DNA from: Halobacillus mangrovi
GTDB lineage: Bacteria; Bacillota; Bacilli; Bacillales; Halobacillaceae
NCBI RefSeq assembly: GCF_002097535.1
Contig: NZ_CP020772.1
Location: 310,001 to 374,000 of the forward strand
Length of the DNA stretch: 64,000 nt
Direction: 5' to 3'
Part shown: in pieces, positions 44,295-53,708 of the stretch
Layout of the letters: each line of letters starts with the position of its first letter
Numbering within the stretch: position 1 is the stretch's first letter
Program-made: the position numbers and the translations under genes
Notes under the pieces: generated by a model
Databases searched by the model: none
What the model was told of the DNA's origin: nothing
The model's input: the letters and a program-made list of their open reading frames with translations, nothing else

Positions 44295-44629
44295 ACCATG
44301 ATGAAGCAGTCGAAGTGTTGAAGTCCATTCATGAGTTGTATCCAAGAACTTTTGAAATTACAAAACGGAGAGTAAAGCTGTTGATCCCGCAACTGGAGAA
44401 AATGGATTACGAAGCAGTCATGGAGAAGCTTTCAAACCATGTTTCTTTCTCTCCTTATCCACCGGCACTTTCCGATATTGCGGTTTATCTGCCAGAAGAG
44501 AACGATTATCTGGATCGAATATGCGAATGGGAAAAGGAAGCAGCGGAAGTTCCTAAGGAGACGAAAATGCAATTCAACAAAAAGCTGGATGAGCTGACGA
44601 GGAGGATGGCGGATGATACAAAATGTTGA
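44291..44629 (+). CDS. helicase loader/inhibitor, G39P-like
   Basis: A 112-residue protein with DEAVEVLKSIHELYPRTFEI and LLIPQLEKMDYEAVMEKLSNH...SPYPPALSDIA, the pattern of the SPP1 G39P family that delivers the hexameric helicase to the origin. The C-terminus is charged and helical. It overlaps both neighbours (4 bases before, 17 after), so all three replication genes are coupled. Confidence 0.82.
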   Translation: MNHDEAVEVLKSIHELYPRTFEITKRRVKLLIPQLEKMDYEAVMEKLSNHVSFSPYPPALSDIAVYLPEENDYLDRICEWEKEAAEVPKETKMQFNKKLDELTRRMADDTKC

Positions 44630-45881
44630 AGCTGAACAGTCTGTATTAGGCACCCTCCTTTATGATGGAACGATGATGGATAGGATGAAGTTGAATCCTG
44701 AGCACTTCTCTCATCCGAGCCATAGACTTATTTATTTAGCGATGCAAAAAGTTTTCGCAAGAAATGAACTGGTATCTGTCATCAATGTAACCACAGAATT
44801 AAACAAAGAAATAAAAGCCGCAGGGGGAGTGTCGTATTTAACAGATCTAGCCAATTCCATTCCGACTACGGCACAGCTCGATCACCACCAGCGCCTGGTT
44901 TGCGAATCCTTTGTAAATCGAAAAACAAGTGAGATGGCAGTCCAATATGCGCATGATCCTAACGATGAAAAGCTTGATAAATTATTGGTCCAATTGGAAA
45001 ACTACCGTAATATGACCTTTGAAAAGGAGAGTTATTCAACGACTTATCATGCATTAATGGAAATCGCTAAAGAGATGACCACACCTGCTGAATCAGGGAT
45101 GACAGGGTTCCCTACAGGTTATACAGAACTGGATCAGATGATGGGGGGAACCCAGCGGGGGGAATTAATTATCCTTGCTGGAAGACCTTCCATGGGGAAA
45201 ACAGCATTTGCTTTGAACCTTGCTTCCCATCATTGCCGCACAGGAGGGAAGGTTCATCTATTCAGTTTGGAAATGGGGATAAAATCACTTCTTAAGAGAT
45301 TTATATCTGCTGAAGCCGAAATAGATGGACAGAAATGGCGTTCGATGAATTTTTCAAAAAGAGATTATGATCGTGCTATTAATTCAATCGGTGAAATGTC
45401 TCAGTGGAATCTATTTATTCATGAAAGAAGTCGGACAGTAAGTGACATTCGAGCAAAAGTCAGAAGAGAAATGAGTACAGAAAAGCAAAATAAAGAAACT
45501 CCCCTCATTATCATCGATTACCTTCAACTCATGAATTCCACAGACCGGCATGAACGGCGCGACCTGGAAGTCGGCTCTATAACAAGGGAGCTAAAGCTTC
45601 TGGCTCGTGAATTGAACACCCCAATCATTCTCCTCTCCCAGCTTTCAAGAAGTGTAGAACAGCGTAAAGACAAGCGTCCGCTTATGTCCGATTTAAGAGA
45701 GTCCGGAAACATTGAACAGGATGCTGATGTGATTGGATTTTTATATCGAGAAGATTATTATAACTGGAAGACAGAAGAACAGGAGAGGATAGAGCTTTTA
45801 TTGAGTAAGCAGCGGAATGGTCCAGTTGGGAAGGTGAGTTTAGTATTTATGAAGGAATACGGAAAATTTCTAGATAAATAG
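44613..45881 (+). CDS. replicative DnaB-type helicase (phage-like)
   Basis: A 422-residue hexameric helicase. The N-terminal domain begins MIQNVEAEQSVLGTLLYDG. The RecA-like core has Walker A LAGRPSMGKTAFALN (about 192-206), LIIIDYLQLMN and LLSQLSRSVEQRKDKRPLMSDLRESGNIEQDADVIGFLYRED. It unwinds the fork. It is a second DnaB, distinct from the chromosomal gene, and with the preceding two genes resembles the SPP1 gp38-gp39-gp40 module. No integrase, structural or lysis gene accompanies it. Confidence 0.93.
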   Translation: MIQNVEAEQSVLGTLLYDGTMMDRMKLNPEHFSHPSHRLIYLAMQKVFARNELVSVINVTTELNKEIKAAGGVSYLTDLANSIPTTAQLDHHQRLVCESFVNRKTSEMAVQYAHDPNDEKLDKLLVQLENYRNMTFEKESYSTTYHALMEIAKEMTTPAESGMTGFPTGYTELDQMMGGTQRGELIILAGRPSMGKTAFALNLASHHCRTGGKVHLFSLEMGIKSLLKRFISAEAEIDGQKWRSMNFSKRDYDRAINSIGEMSQWNLFIHERSRTVSDIRAKVRREMSTEKQNKETPLIIIDYLQLMNSTDRHERRDLEVGSITRELKLLARELNTPIILLSQLSRSVEQRKDKRPLMSDLRESGNIEQDADVIGFLYREDYYNWKTEEQERIELLLSKQRNGPVGKVSLVFMKEYGKFLDK

Positions 45882-45955
45882 CACACTTTATTTGCTTGCT
45901 AAAAAGAGTTTTCCTGATTGGGTTTGGCCATTAACCGTCCCCACATTAATTGTAT

Positions 45956-46006
45956 GTGCTTTACCCCCCCCACTAAGTTAAAGGTATAACGTGGTGGGGG
46001 CAGACA
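45956..46006. repeat. interspersed inverted repeat, copy 2
   Basis: GTGCTTTACCCCCCCCCAC faces GTGGTGGGGGCAGACAC across a spacer with AAAGGTATAAC. The left arm is degenerate, but the right arm matches copies 1 and 3. It sits at the border between the replication module and the maltose genes. Confidence 0.6.
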
Positions 46007-46043
46007 CTATTCCCAAAGGGAAGAGATTGCATCTTTATAAAGT

Positions 46044-46754
46044 CTACGGTCTTGATGCCTTCAAAGTAAATTTGTATTCATCACTCTTAAAGTGATTTTC
46101 GCTGTACTCAAAAATTGTCCCATCCACGAACACACTGTACGACTCCATTTTGAGAATGGGTAAGGATTCATCCACGTTTAAAGCCTCCGCAATCTCTTTA
46201 CTGGGAAGAACCGGAATAACCTCCTGAAAGCTGTCTTTGATCTTCATTCCTACTTCTTTTTCAATGTAATCGTATTTAGAACCAGTCATGATGCTGTAAG
46301 ACAAATTGGGGAAAAGGGCCACAGGCAAATACGTATCCTCCAGTACATAAGGGACGCCATCGACAAGACGCTGTCTGCGGACATAAAACACTTTTTCATC
46401 TGGAGCTAATTTTAACCGTCTCCTGACATGATCAGGAGGGGCAATAAGGCGAAAGTCGAGAATATGGTTCACCGGCTCTTTGTTCAACTTTCTCATTTCT
46501 TCTGTAAAACTTAGTAATTCAAAGATGTTGTGTTCGATTTTCTGTTCTTTCACATAGGTTCCGCTTCCTTGTATTTTCTCCAGCAACCCGTCCTCGACAA
46601 GAACCTTGATGGCCTGACGGATGGTCACACGAGAAGCATTGTATTGTTCAGAAAGGTGATTCTCTGTTGGAATCGCTTCTCCTTCCTTCCAATTTCCTCG
46701 TTCAATTTCATCTTTAATTTGTTGAGCAATCCTTCGATACAAAGGTGCTGACAT
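46044..46754 (-). CDS. GntR-family regulator of the maltose/alpha-glucoside genes
   Basis: About 236 residues. The N-terminal winged helix (PLYRRIAQQIKDEIERGNWKEGEAIPTENHLSEQYNASRVTIRQAI) is followed by a UTRA sensor domain ending EYSENHFKSDEYKFTLKASR. ATG 46754 was chosen since CAGGAGGAATACCT stands before it and it begins the HTH; an upstream GTG-type extension lacks a site. It diverges from the 6-phospho-glucosidase gene and probably senses a phosphorylated disaccharide, as TreR/YvoA-type regulators do. Confidence 0.88.
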   Translation of the reverse strand: MSAPLYRRIAQQIKDEIERGNWKEGEAIPTENHLSEQYNASRVTIRQAIKVLVEDGLLEKIQGSGTYVKEQKIEHNIFELLSFTEEMRKLNKEPVNHILDFRLIAPPDHVRRRLKLAPDEKVFYVRRQRLVDGVPYVLEDTYLPVALFPNLSYSIMTGSKYDYIEKEVGMKIKDSFQEVIPVLPSKEIAEALNVDESLPILKMESYSVFVDGTIFEYSENHFKSDEYKFTLKASRP

Positions 46755-46821
46755 AGGTATTCCTCCTGTTTGATCAATATCTATATTATAACCAATTTGT
46801 TTATTTTTTTCGATACGTATG

Positions 46822-46856
46822 TTGACGCTTCCATAAATATGTATTATATTCATATT
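46822..46856 (+). promoter_or_regulatory. promoter and operator of the alpha-glucoside operon
   Basis: TTGACG (46822-46827), 17-base spacer, TATATT (46845-46850). An inverted repeat AATATG-N9-CATATT (46836-46856) covers the -10 region and is a candidate site for the divergent GntR regulator. A minus-strand TATAAT (46790-46785) likely belongs to that regulator. Confidence 0.6.
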
Positions 46857-46904
46857 AACAATTAATTAATACAAATATAATACCTTTATTGGAGGTCAGA
46901 TACG

Positions 46905-48257
46905 ATGAAAAGACAAAATCTTGTAGTTGTCGGCGGTGGCAGCACGTACACAATCGGAATGATCATGAGCTTGGTAGCAGAAAAAGAACAGTTCCCTTTG
47001 AAGTCGATTACGTTTTACGATACGAATGCTGAAAGACAAGAAAAGATTGCAAAAGCAACAGAAATTATCTTACGTGAAAAATACCCTGAGTTGGACTCTT
47101 TCCACTATACAACGGACAAAGAAGAAGCTTTATCAAATGCAGACTTCGTCTTTGTACAAATCCGTACCGGCGGACTGGCTATGCGTGAGCAGGATGAACA
47201 GATTCCACTTCGTTATGAAGCAGTCGGACAAGAAACATGCGGACCAGGCGGGATGGCGTATGGCTTACGTTCAATCGGAGACATGATTGAACTAGTGAAC
47301 GACATTCGAACGTATTCTCCGGATGCCTGGATTTTGAACTATACCAATCCAGCAGCGATCGTAGCTGAAGCCCTTCGCCGCGAATTCCCTGCCGATAAGA
47401 AGCTATTGAACATCTGTGATATGCCAGCTGCCATTATGGTGAGCTATGCTGGGATCCTTGGCAAAGATGTATTCGATCTTGTCCCAGAATATTTTGGACT
47501 GAACCACTTTGGATGGTTTACGAAAATTCTTGATAAAGAGGGAAATGACCATACAAATACCATCAAGCGTGCTATTACAGAAGATGGATTTATCCCTGAG
47601 GATGCCGAAATCGCTAATGACCCATCTTGGATCCATACGTTCAAACAAGTGGAACGTATGGTAACGGATTTCCCTGAATACTTGCCAAACACGTATCTTC
47701 AGTATTATCTCTATCCTTCTCAAATGGTGGAAAAAGAAGACCCTTCTACTACAAGGGCGCGCCAAGTCATTAATGGACGAGAAAAACGTGTTCATACGTT
47801 AGCTGACCAAATCATTGAAGATGGTACAACGGAAAATGTTGAGCTTGAGGTAGATATCCACGGCAGATACATGATCCGGGTTGCTGCTTCCATGGCCTAT
47901 AACAATGGAGACATCTTCATCGTTATGGTCGAAAACAACGGAACGATTGCAAACCTGCCGGACGACGTTATGGTAGAGGTTCCTGCCATGATTACCAACA
48001 GAGGTCCTAAACCATTTGCTGTCGGTCACATTTCTACCTTCTATAAAGGATTGATTGAAGGACAGCTGGCCTACGAAAAACTTGTCGTCGATGCTTTCTA
48101 TGAAAATAGCTATGAGAAAGCATTACAAGCACTCACTCTAAACCGCACGGTCGTAGACGCTCCACGGGCCCGTCAAATATTAGATGACATGATTGAAGCA
48201 AATAAGGATTACTGGCCAGCTCTTCATGCAAGCAAGCAAGTCGTTACAAATCAATAA
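46905..48257 (+). CDS. malA: 6-phospho-alpha-glucosidase (GH4)
   Basis: A 450-residue glycosidase family 4 enzyme that uses NAD and a divalent metal to hydrolyse maltose 6-phosphate and related alpha-glucosides. The NAD loop VVVGGGSTYT is near residues 7-16. The metal ligands are Cys171 in ICDMP and His201 in LNHFGW. The CDMP form, rather than CNVP, marks alpha-specific members such as GlvA/MalA. TTGGAGGTC precedes the start. It works with the PTS permease encoded next. Confidence 0.93.
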   Translation: MKRQNLVVVGGGSTYTIGMIMSLVAEKEQFPLKSITFYDTNAERQEKIAKATEIILREKYPELDSFHYTTDKEEALSNADFVFVQIRTGGLAMREQDEQIPLRYEAVGQETCGPGGMAYGLRSIGDMIELVNDIRTYSPDAWILNYTNPAAIVAEALRREFPADKKLLNICDMPAAIMVSYAGILGKDVFDLVPEYFGLNHFGWFTKILDKEGNDHTNTIKRAITEDGFIPEDAEIANDPSWIHTFKQVERMVTDFPEYLPNTYLQYYLYPSQMVEKEDPSTTRARQVINGREKRVHTLADQIIEDGTTENVELEVDIHGRYMIRVAASMAYNNGDIFIVMVENNGTIANLPDDVMVEVPAMITNRGPKPFAVGHISTFYKGLIEGQLAYEKLVVDAFYENSYEKALQALTLNRTVVDAPRARQILDDMIEANKDYWPALHASKQVVTNQ

Positions 48258-48334
48258 TATGGCCACCCGGGCTTTATCGTCCGGGTCTCCTCTCGATCAA
48301 TCACGAAAGCGTTTCCTTAAAAGGAGGATAAGTT

Positions 48335-49891
48335 GTGAAGAAATATTTTGGTAGCTTACAAAAGTTCGGAAAATCGTTGATGGTTCCTGTCGCACTGCTT
48401 CCCGCGGCCGGAATATTACTTGGTTTTGGTGCTGCCCTCACTGGGCCTCTTGCTGATTCCCTTACTTTTTTACAAAATGACATTATTCAACTCATTGGTA
48501 ACGGGATGTCCGATATCGGGATCAGCATATTCAATAATCTAGCTGTCATCTTCGCGATCGGTGTTGCGATTGGATTAACAGGCGGCTCAGGAATTGCTGC
48601 GCTTGCGGCCCTGTTAGGTTATATCATTATGAATAAAACCATATCTTTTGCCATGGGAATTACACCAGAGATGGTTTCTGAAAGCGGAGAATACGGAATG
48701 GCCCTTGGAATTCCGACGCTTGAAACCGGAGTTCTCGGAGGTATTGTAGTCGGACTGCTCGCGGTTTGGGTCTACAATAAATTCCACGAATTTGATCCAC
48801 CAGAAGTGTTAGGCTTTTTCGCTGGAGATCGTTCGGTAGGAATTGTGATGGTCTTCACCTCCATCTTTCTAGCCTTAGCGATGATGGTGGTTTGGCCGCC
48901 GATCCAAACGGGCATTAATGCTGTCGCAAACGTCATTGCGAATGGCTCAACGAATCCTCTTTACATCGGTCTTTACGGCTTTCTTGAACGTGCCTTGATT
49001 CCTACCGGTCTCCACCATATATGGTACGCGCCTTTCTTGTGGACCTCTTTAGGGGGTACCACGGAAGTTGCTGGAAGTATGGTTTCTGGAGACCAATACA
49101 TCTTCCTGGCCCAAATTGCTGAAGGAGTTGAAGTGACCGCTGGACGTTTCATGGCGGGTAAATTCCCTGTCATCATGTTTGGTTTACTGGGTGCCGCTTT
49201 AGCGATGTATCGTCGTGCCGATAAGAAAAACCAACCCGTAGTAAAAGGAATGCTGATTGCAGCTGCAGGTACGGCCTTTTTGACAGGAATTACAGAGCCG
49301 ATTGAATTCACGTTCTTGTTTGTTGCTCCTCTATTATTCTTGTACCATGCCCTGCTTGCCGGCGTTTCTTTCGCCGTTATGTATATGCTTGACGTACACC
49401 TGGGTTGGGCTGGAGGATCCGGTCTGATTGACTTCGTATTAGTTAACGCCATCCCAGGAACAGGGAATTGGTGGATGAACCTCGTAGCTGGAGCTGTGTT
49501 CTTCGTCATCTACTACTTTTCTTTCTCATTCGCGATTAAAAAATGGGATCTTGCTACACCTGGCCGTGGTGGACAAGAGAATAAGCTCTACACCAGAAAA
49601 GATTTCAATGAAAAGAAAAAAGGAAGCAAATCAGAACAAACGAGAGAAACAGCCGCCGCAATCATGGAAGCTCTTGGTGGAGAAGAGAACCTGAAGCATG
49701 TGGATGCTTGTTTTACCAGGCTGCGAGTCGAAGTAGCTAAAGTAGATCAAATCCAGGAGGAGCGCCTGAAAGAATTAGGGGCAGCCGGTGTTGTGAAAGT
49801 CGACCACAATATCCAAGCGATCTTCGGGGGACGTTCTGATCTTTATAAAAATGAAATTAACCGCATTCTGAAAGATTCCCCTGCATCGTAA
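48335..49891 (+). CDS. malP: PTS alpha-glucoside/maltose transporter IICB
   Basis: 518 residues. It combines a IIC membrane domain (about 1-400, ten hydrophobic segments, with GLHHIWYAPFLWTS and FLTGITEPIEFTF) and a C-terminal IIB domain whose phospho-Cys459 is in HVDACFTRLRVEV. It imports and phosphorylates maltose-like sugars, delivering the substrate of the preceding glucosidase. No IIA domain is present, so a IIA from elsewhere (for example glucose IIA) is needed, as for GlvC. Starts with GTG after AAAGGAGGA. Confidence 0.92.
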   Translation: MKKYFGSLQKFGKSLMVPVALLPAAGILLGFGAALTGPLADSLTFLQNDIIQLIGNGMSDIGISIFNNLAVIFAIGVAIGLTGGSGIAALAALLGYIIMNKTISFAMGITPEMVSESGEYGMALGIPTLETGVLGGIVVGLLAVWVYNKFHEFDPPEVLGFFAGDRSVGIVMVFTSIFLALAMMVVWPPIQTGINAVANVIANGSTNPLYIGLYGFLERALIPTGLHHIWYAPFLWTSLGGTTEVAGSMVSGDQYIFLAQIAEGVEVTAGRFMAGKFPVIMFGLLGAALAMYRRADKKNQPVVKGMLIAAAGTAFLTGITEPIEFTFLFVAPLLFLYHALLAGVSFAVMYMLDVHLGWAGGSGLIDFVLVNAIPGTGNWWMNLVAGAVFFVIYYFSFSFAIKKWDLATPGRGGQENKLYTRKDFNEKKKGSKSEQTRETAAAIMEALGGEENLKHVDACFTRLRVEVAKVDQIQEERLKELGAAGVVKVDHNIQAIFGGRSDLYKNEINRILKDSPAS

Positions 49892-49893
49892 TG

Positions 49894-49930
49894 AAAAGGC
49901 GTTCTACTCTAAGGAGTAGAACGCCTTTTT
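49894..49930 (+). terminator. terminator of the alpha-glucoside operon
   Basis: A perfect stem of about 15 bp around GGCGTTCTACTC...GAGTAGAACGCC, followed by TTTTT. Confidence 0.92.
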
Positions 49931-50143
49931 ACATGAAAGGATATGCCTGACGCCCAAATAAAACCTTAACAGGGGGGAGGAACTTTCATAAAATAGATTT
50001 GTGGAATGGTTCTAAAAATATACACATTAAGTAAAGCTGGAGCACCTGTTTTTCTAGTGATCCAGCCTCTTTTACTTCTAATCTGATTTACTCATGATGT
50101 TTAAATTTGATGACTATACGTACTTGAATCTTACCAACAGGTC

Positions 50144-51322
50144 TCACCCCGCCATCTCAGCCTCCAGCTCACTTTTTCGCTCCAGCTTTTTATAAACGAT
50201 CGCAATCAGCATGGATGGAATCGTAGAAACGACCATTCCAAGAAAAGCGTATCCAGGCTCAATCTCATATAAGAATCCGCCAAAAACCGTAAAGACGGCT
50301 GTACTCCAGCTCATCGCGATGGCCGCGTAGATGCCTTGCGCCTTTGGAATTAACTCTGGGGAGATATTTTTAATTAAGTATTGCATAAATGCGTAATGCC
50401 CCATCGCAAACGAGCAGGCATGCAGCACCTGTGAAATCGAGAAGACCGCGACGCTTGGAAAAGCAAATACGAGAATCCAGCGTATCGTTGAGCCGAGAGC
50501 GGCTAAGATCAGCAGGGATCCTGGCGTGGAATTGCGAAACGCTTTGTCTGCCATCATGAAGAAAATAATCTCTGCGATGACGGCAATATTAATGATCGCG
50601 CCAATTAAATAGGTTGGCGTATTGATTTCCTGTAAATAAATATAGCCATAGTTGTAATACGAAGCGTGCGCAGCCTGCAGGAGTATGACTATGATCAGGA
50701 CGATGCCAAAGTGCTTCACTTTAAACACTTTCAGCATGCCGCCTTTTACTTTATCACTCGCTTGCGGCTTTTCAGATAAGACCTGAGGCGCGCGTAGTAA
50801 GCCAAGGCAGATAAAGACCAACAAGCCAGCGAGAAGACCCCACAAGATCACTTCATCGCCAAATCGTCCGGTAAATAGGGTAAGGATCATCCCGCCAGCG
50901 ACGAATCCGAGCGATCCCCACGAACGGCTCTTGCCGTAATCGTGCAGCTGCCGATGCTGTACGAGCACACCGGCTGCCGTATCTAAGGCAGGCATCAGGG
51001 TCGGGTAGAAAAAGTGTAAAAATAACACGACGACCATCAGGCTCATAAACGACTCGGCCGGAATCGATAACAGCAGGGCGATGATGGTGCCGAGCGTCAT
51101 CGAGTTGATTAAGAATTTACTGCTGAATCTATCGGATAGCTGTGGGAAGGCGAATAAGGTGGACAGGCCGCGGACGACAAGTCCTAAGCTCATAATTAAG
51201 CTTGCCTGTGCTACCGACATTCCCTTCGCATGGATCATCCATCCTGTAAAATAAGGGAGAAAGATTCCCCACGTTAAATAAAAACTGAAAAATTGTCTGC
51301 TCATCCAGCGATATGTGTTCAT
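50144..51322 (-). CDS. MFS transporter (MFS_1-like)
   Basis: A 392-residue, twelve-helix major facilitator. WMSRQFFSFYLTWGIFLPYF at the N-terminus and HDYGKSRSWGSLGFVAGG in the middle resemble the MFS_1-like/HcaT group that carries nucleosides, aromatic acids or unknown solutes. GGAGGAATGGAACA precedes the ATG. It is divergent from a YeiL-type Crp/Fnr regulator, which probably controls it. Substrate unknown. Confidence 0.86.
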   Translation of the reverse strand: MNTYRWMSRQFFSFYLTWGIFLPYFTGWMIHAKGMSVAQASLIMSLGLVVRGLSTLFAFPQLSDRFSSKFLINSMTLGTIIALLLSIPAESFMSLMVVVLFLHFFYPTLMPALDTAAGVLVQHRQLHDYGKSRSWGSLGFVAGGMILTLFTGRFGDEVILWGLLAGLLVFICLGLLRAPQVLSEKPQASDKVKGGMLKVFKVKHFGIVLIIVILLQAAHASYYNYGYIYLQEINTPTYLIGAIINIAVIAEIIFFMMADKAFRNSTPGSLLILAALGSTIRWILVFAFPSVAVFSISQVLHACSFAMGHYAFMQYLIKNISPELIPKAQGIYAAIAMSWSTAVFTVFGGFLYEIEPGYAFLGMVVSTIPSMLIAIVYKKLERKSELEAEMAG

Positions 51323-51398
51323 TGTTCCATTCCTCCAATGATTGCATCATATCAGGAAGAAAACTACAATAATATGAGAAATATCATAGTTTGGACGG

Positions 51399-52076
51399 AT
51401 GAAAATGAAGAAAATCACGAACCAAAAGAAGCAGCGCTATTTAACGGAACACCCGATCACCGATTTATTTTCTTTTCCAATTGAAGAGTATATCGAAGTC
51501 CACGAATATCAGCGAGATGAATGGATTATCCGGGAAGGCATGCGCCCGGACTATTTATTTTATGTCATTGAGGGAAAAGCGAAGATTTATGTCACGTATC
51601 AAAATGGGAAGAGTTCCCTGATTAATTTTATTAACGACGAGGAATACATCGGTGAAATGGAGCTCGTCAATGAAATTTACTATACCAAAGGCATCCAGAC
51701 CTCTACGAAGACGGTCTGCTATGCGATTCCTCTTCACCGCTTTCGAAAGCAGCTGCTGGAGGATACGAAATTCCTCCTCGAGCTGACGAAATTCTTGAGT
51801 ATCAAAGCAGGCAACATGGCAGCAAAATACTCGCAAAGCCTATCATTTCCATTGGAGAACCGGCTGGCTGATTTTATCCTGCAGACGGCGGATGGACAGG
51901 TATATAAAGAGAAGCACGTAACCGTCTGTGATTTCCTCGGCGTTTCTTATCGTCACTTGCTGCATGTGCTGGCCCAGTTTTGTGAGAAGGGATTTTTGCA
52001 AAAGGAAGGGAAGCAGTATCATATCAAAGAACGCCAGCGGTTACGTGAACTAGCTGGAGTGTTGAAGAATGGATAA
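51399..52076 (+). CDS. yeiL: Crp/Fnr-family regulator, YeiL-like
   Basis: 225 residues. The cyclic-nucleotide-binding-type sensor fold spans about 20-140 (DEWIIREGMRPDYLFYVIEGKAKIY), followed by a helix and a C-terminal winged helix (VTVCDFLGVSYRHLLHVLAQFCEKGFLQKEG). Length and layout match YeiL regulators linked to nutrient starvation. The start is uncertain because only GGACGG precedes ATG 51399. The divergent MFS gene is the likely target. Confidence 0.8.
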   Translation: MKMKKITNQKKQRYLTEHPITDLFSFPIEEYIEVHEYQRDEWIIREGMRPDYLFYVIEGKAKIYVTYQNGKSSLINFINDEEYIGEMELVNEIYYTKGIQTSTKTVCYAIPLHRFRKQLLEDTKFLLELTKFLSIKAGNMAAKYSQSLSFPLENRLADFILQTADGQVYKEKHVTVCDFLGVSYRHLLHVLAQFCEKGFLQKEGKQYHIKERQRLRELAGVLKNG

Positions 52077-52173
52077 TTCCACCTGATTGGAACCGCTTAT
52101 ATCCTTATCTTTTTGTATTGGTGTCTTCCACATTAGAAAATTATGAATGTTCATGGGAAGAGCTCTCATACAG

Positions 52174-52214
52174 AAACCTCCTATCCGTTCAAATGAACGA
52201 TAGGAGGTTTTTGT
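52174..52214. terminator. bidirectional terminator between yeiL and the APC permease
   Basis: AAACCTCCTATC (52174-52185) pairs with GATAGGAGGTTT (52199-52210), with an inner GTTC/GAAC extension. T-runs on both strands suit the convergent genes. Confidence 0.88.
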
Positions 52215-52225
52215 GTAGTAATCTA

Positions 52226-53590
52226 TTAAATGGCCTTTTTTTCTTGCTCCGGTGCTTTCTGTTCAATCGATTCGGCATCTGGTAGAGGTTTCGTGAAAAA
52301 TTTAGTTAAATAGATTAAATAGACGGTACCAGCAGCCACCCATGCCAATCCTCCCATGATGGTCGGCAAATCAAGTAAAGCTAATAGCCATGCAATGAAG
52401 GCAGCTCCTATGAGAGGAAAAATAATGTTCGTCAGTGTTCCTAAAACTGAGAAGCGTTTTTTGTTTTTGAAAAATAGAGTGATTACGCATATATTAACAA
52501 AAAAGAAGGCGCTGAGTGCCCCGAAATTCACGAATCGAATAGCATCGTCAATACTTATAAAGATGGCCAATAAGGAAATGATTGAAGCGATCACAATATT
52601 AATAACCGGTGTTTTAAGGGTAGGATGAACGAATCCGAACCATTTATTTGGAAGGATAGAATCGCGTCCCATCACGTATAACAATCTTGAAACACTAGTC
52701 ACAGAAGCCAGGCCTTGTGTGAAAATGGCTGCGATTAATACGGTTATAAAAATAGAACGGAGAATGCTTCCTCCTACAATTCCGACTAATTCGAGGGCGG
52801 CTGAGTCCGGATCAACAAAGCTTAAATTTGGAAGAGCCGTCTGGATGAAATAGGACGTACCAACATGGAGAAAGGCTACAATACTAATCATGATAAAAAT
52901 CGCTTTTGGGATGGTTTTCTTAGGTTGAATGGTTTCTTCTGAGAGAGTGGTCATGGTGTCAAAGCCAAGGAAAGAGAATACAACGATCGAAGCTCCAGCT
53001 AAAACAACAGGCAGGGACATATCGACATTCAGGAAAGGTTCTGCGGACATTAAACTGCTTGCGCCTCCGGTGCTCAACAATCCATAGGCTAAATAGCAGC
53101 AAAAAACAATCATAAAGATGATCTGCAGAATAACGAAAAGGCGGCTGATGTTCGCCGAAGAGTTCACCCCTCGAATCGCTATCGCAGCAAGAAGGACTAT
53201 TAATCCGATGATCCATACATAAGCAGGAACGGAAGGAACCTCGGCATGAAGGAAAATTCCAAACGTAATACAGGCAATTATAGGAGCAAATAGGTAATTA
53301 AGAAGCAATACCCATCCTACTAAAAATCCTGCATTTGGGTGGATAGCTTTCTTCGCAAAAGTGTAAGCTGATCCGGAAATGGGGATTTTTTTGGCCATAA
53401 TGGCATAGCTTGCGCCTGTGAAAAGAACAGCAAGAACTGCCATCATATAGGCAGCTGTTAGAAACCCATTTGATCCTTCATAAGCGACCCCGAAAACAGA
53501 GAAATAAATCATAGGCGTATTCCAGGCTAGTCCTAAGAAAATGACTTGCCATAACGTCAACGTCCTCTTCAATTCTGGTTGGTTATTCAT
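52226..53590 (-). CDS. APC-family permease, probable guanidine or amine transporter
   Basis: 454 residues, about twelve hydrophobic segments, starting LKRTLTLWQVIFLGLAWNTP and carrying SGSAYTFAKKAIHPNAGFLVGW near 70-90 and FSFLGFDTMTTLSEET near 205-220. These are APC amino acid/polyamine permease features. AGAAAGGGGTTACT precedes the ATG. It is divergent from the guanidine operon. A perfect TnrA/GlnR box at 53692-53708 suits a nitrogen-source importer. Substrate is inferred from context only. Confidence 0.85.
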   Translation of the reverse strand: MNNQPELKRTLTLWQVIFLGLAWNTPMIYFSVFGVAYEGSNGFLTAAYMMAVLAVLFTGASYAIMAKKIPISGSAYTFAKKAIHPNAGFLVGWVLLLNYLFAPIIACITFGIFLHAEVPSVPAYVWIIGLIVLLAAIAIRGVNSSANISRLFVILQIIFMIVFCCYLAYGLLSTGGASSLMSAEPFLNVDMSLPVVLAGASIVVFSFLGFDTMTTLSEETIQPKKTIPKAIFIMISIVAFLHVGTSYFIQTALPNLSFVDPDSAALELVGIVGGSILRSIFITVLIAAIFTQGLASVTSVSRLLYVMGRDSILPNKWFGFVHPTLKTPVINIVIASIISLLAIFISIDDAIRFVNFGALSAFFFVNICVITLFFKNKKRFSVLGTLTNIIFPLIGAAFIAWLLALLDLPTIMGGLAWVAAGTVYLIYLTKFFTKPLPDAESIEQKAPEQEKKAI

Positions 53591-53691
53591 AGTAACCCCT
53601 TTCTAAAGGCGAGAATAGTAGCTAGATTCTTTCGATCGAAAAATCTTATAGCCTTTATTCTTCGGAGGAAAATAGAAGATTGCAACATAAA

Positions 53692-53708
53692 TGTTAGATT
53701 TTCTAACA
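53692..53708. promoter_or_regulatory. TnrA/GlnR box, permease side
   Basis: TGTTAGATTTTCTAACA is a perfect 17-base palindrome and matches every position of TGTNANAWWWTNTNACA. It lies about 100 bases before the permease ATG. A weak TTGCAA-N17-AAGAAT pair on the minus strand would place it near -50. Confidence 0.78.

Noticed and set aside
29452-46000. CRISPR array or Cas genes in the island
   Set aside because: No set of regularly spaced direct repeats and no Cas-like motif was seen on either strand.
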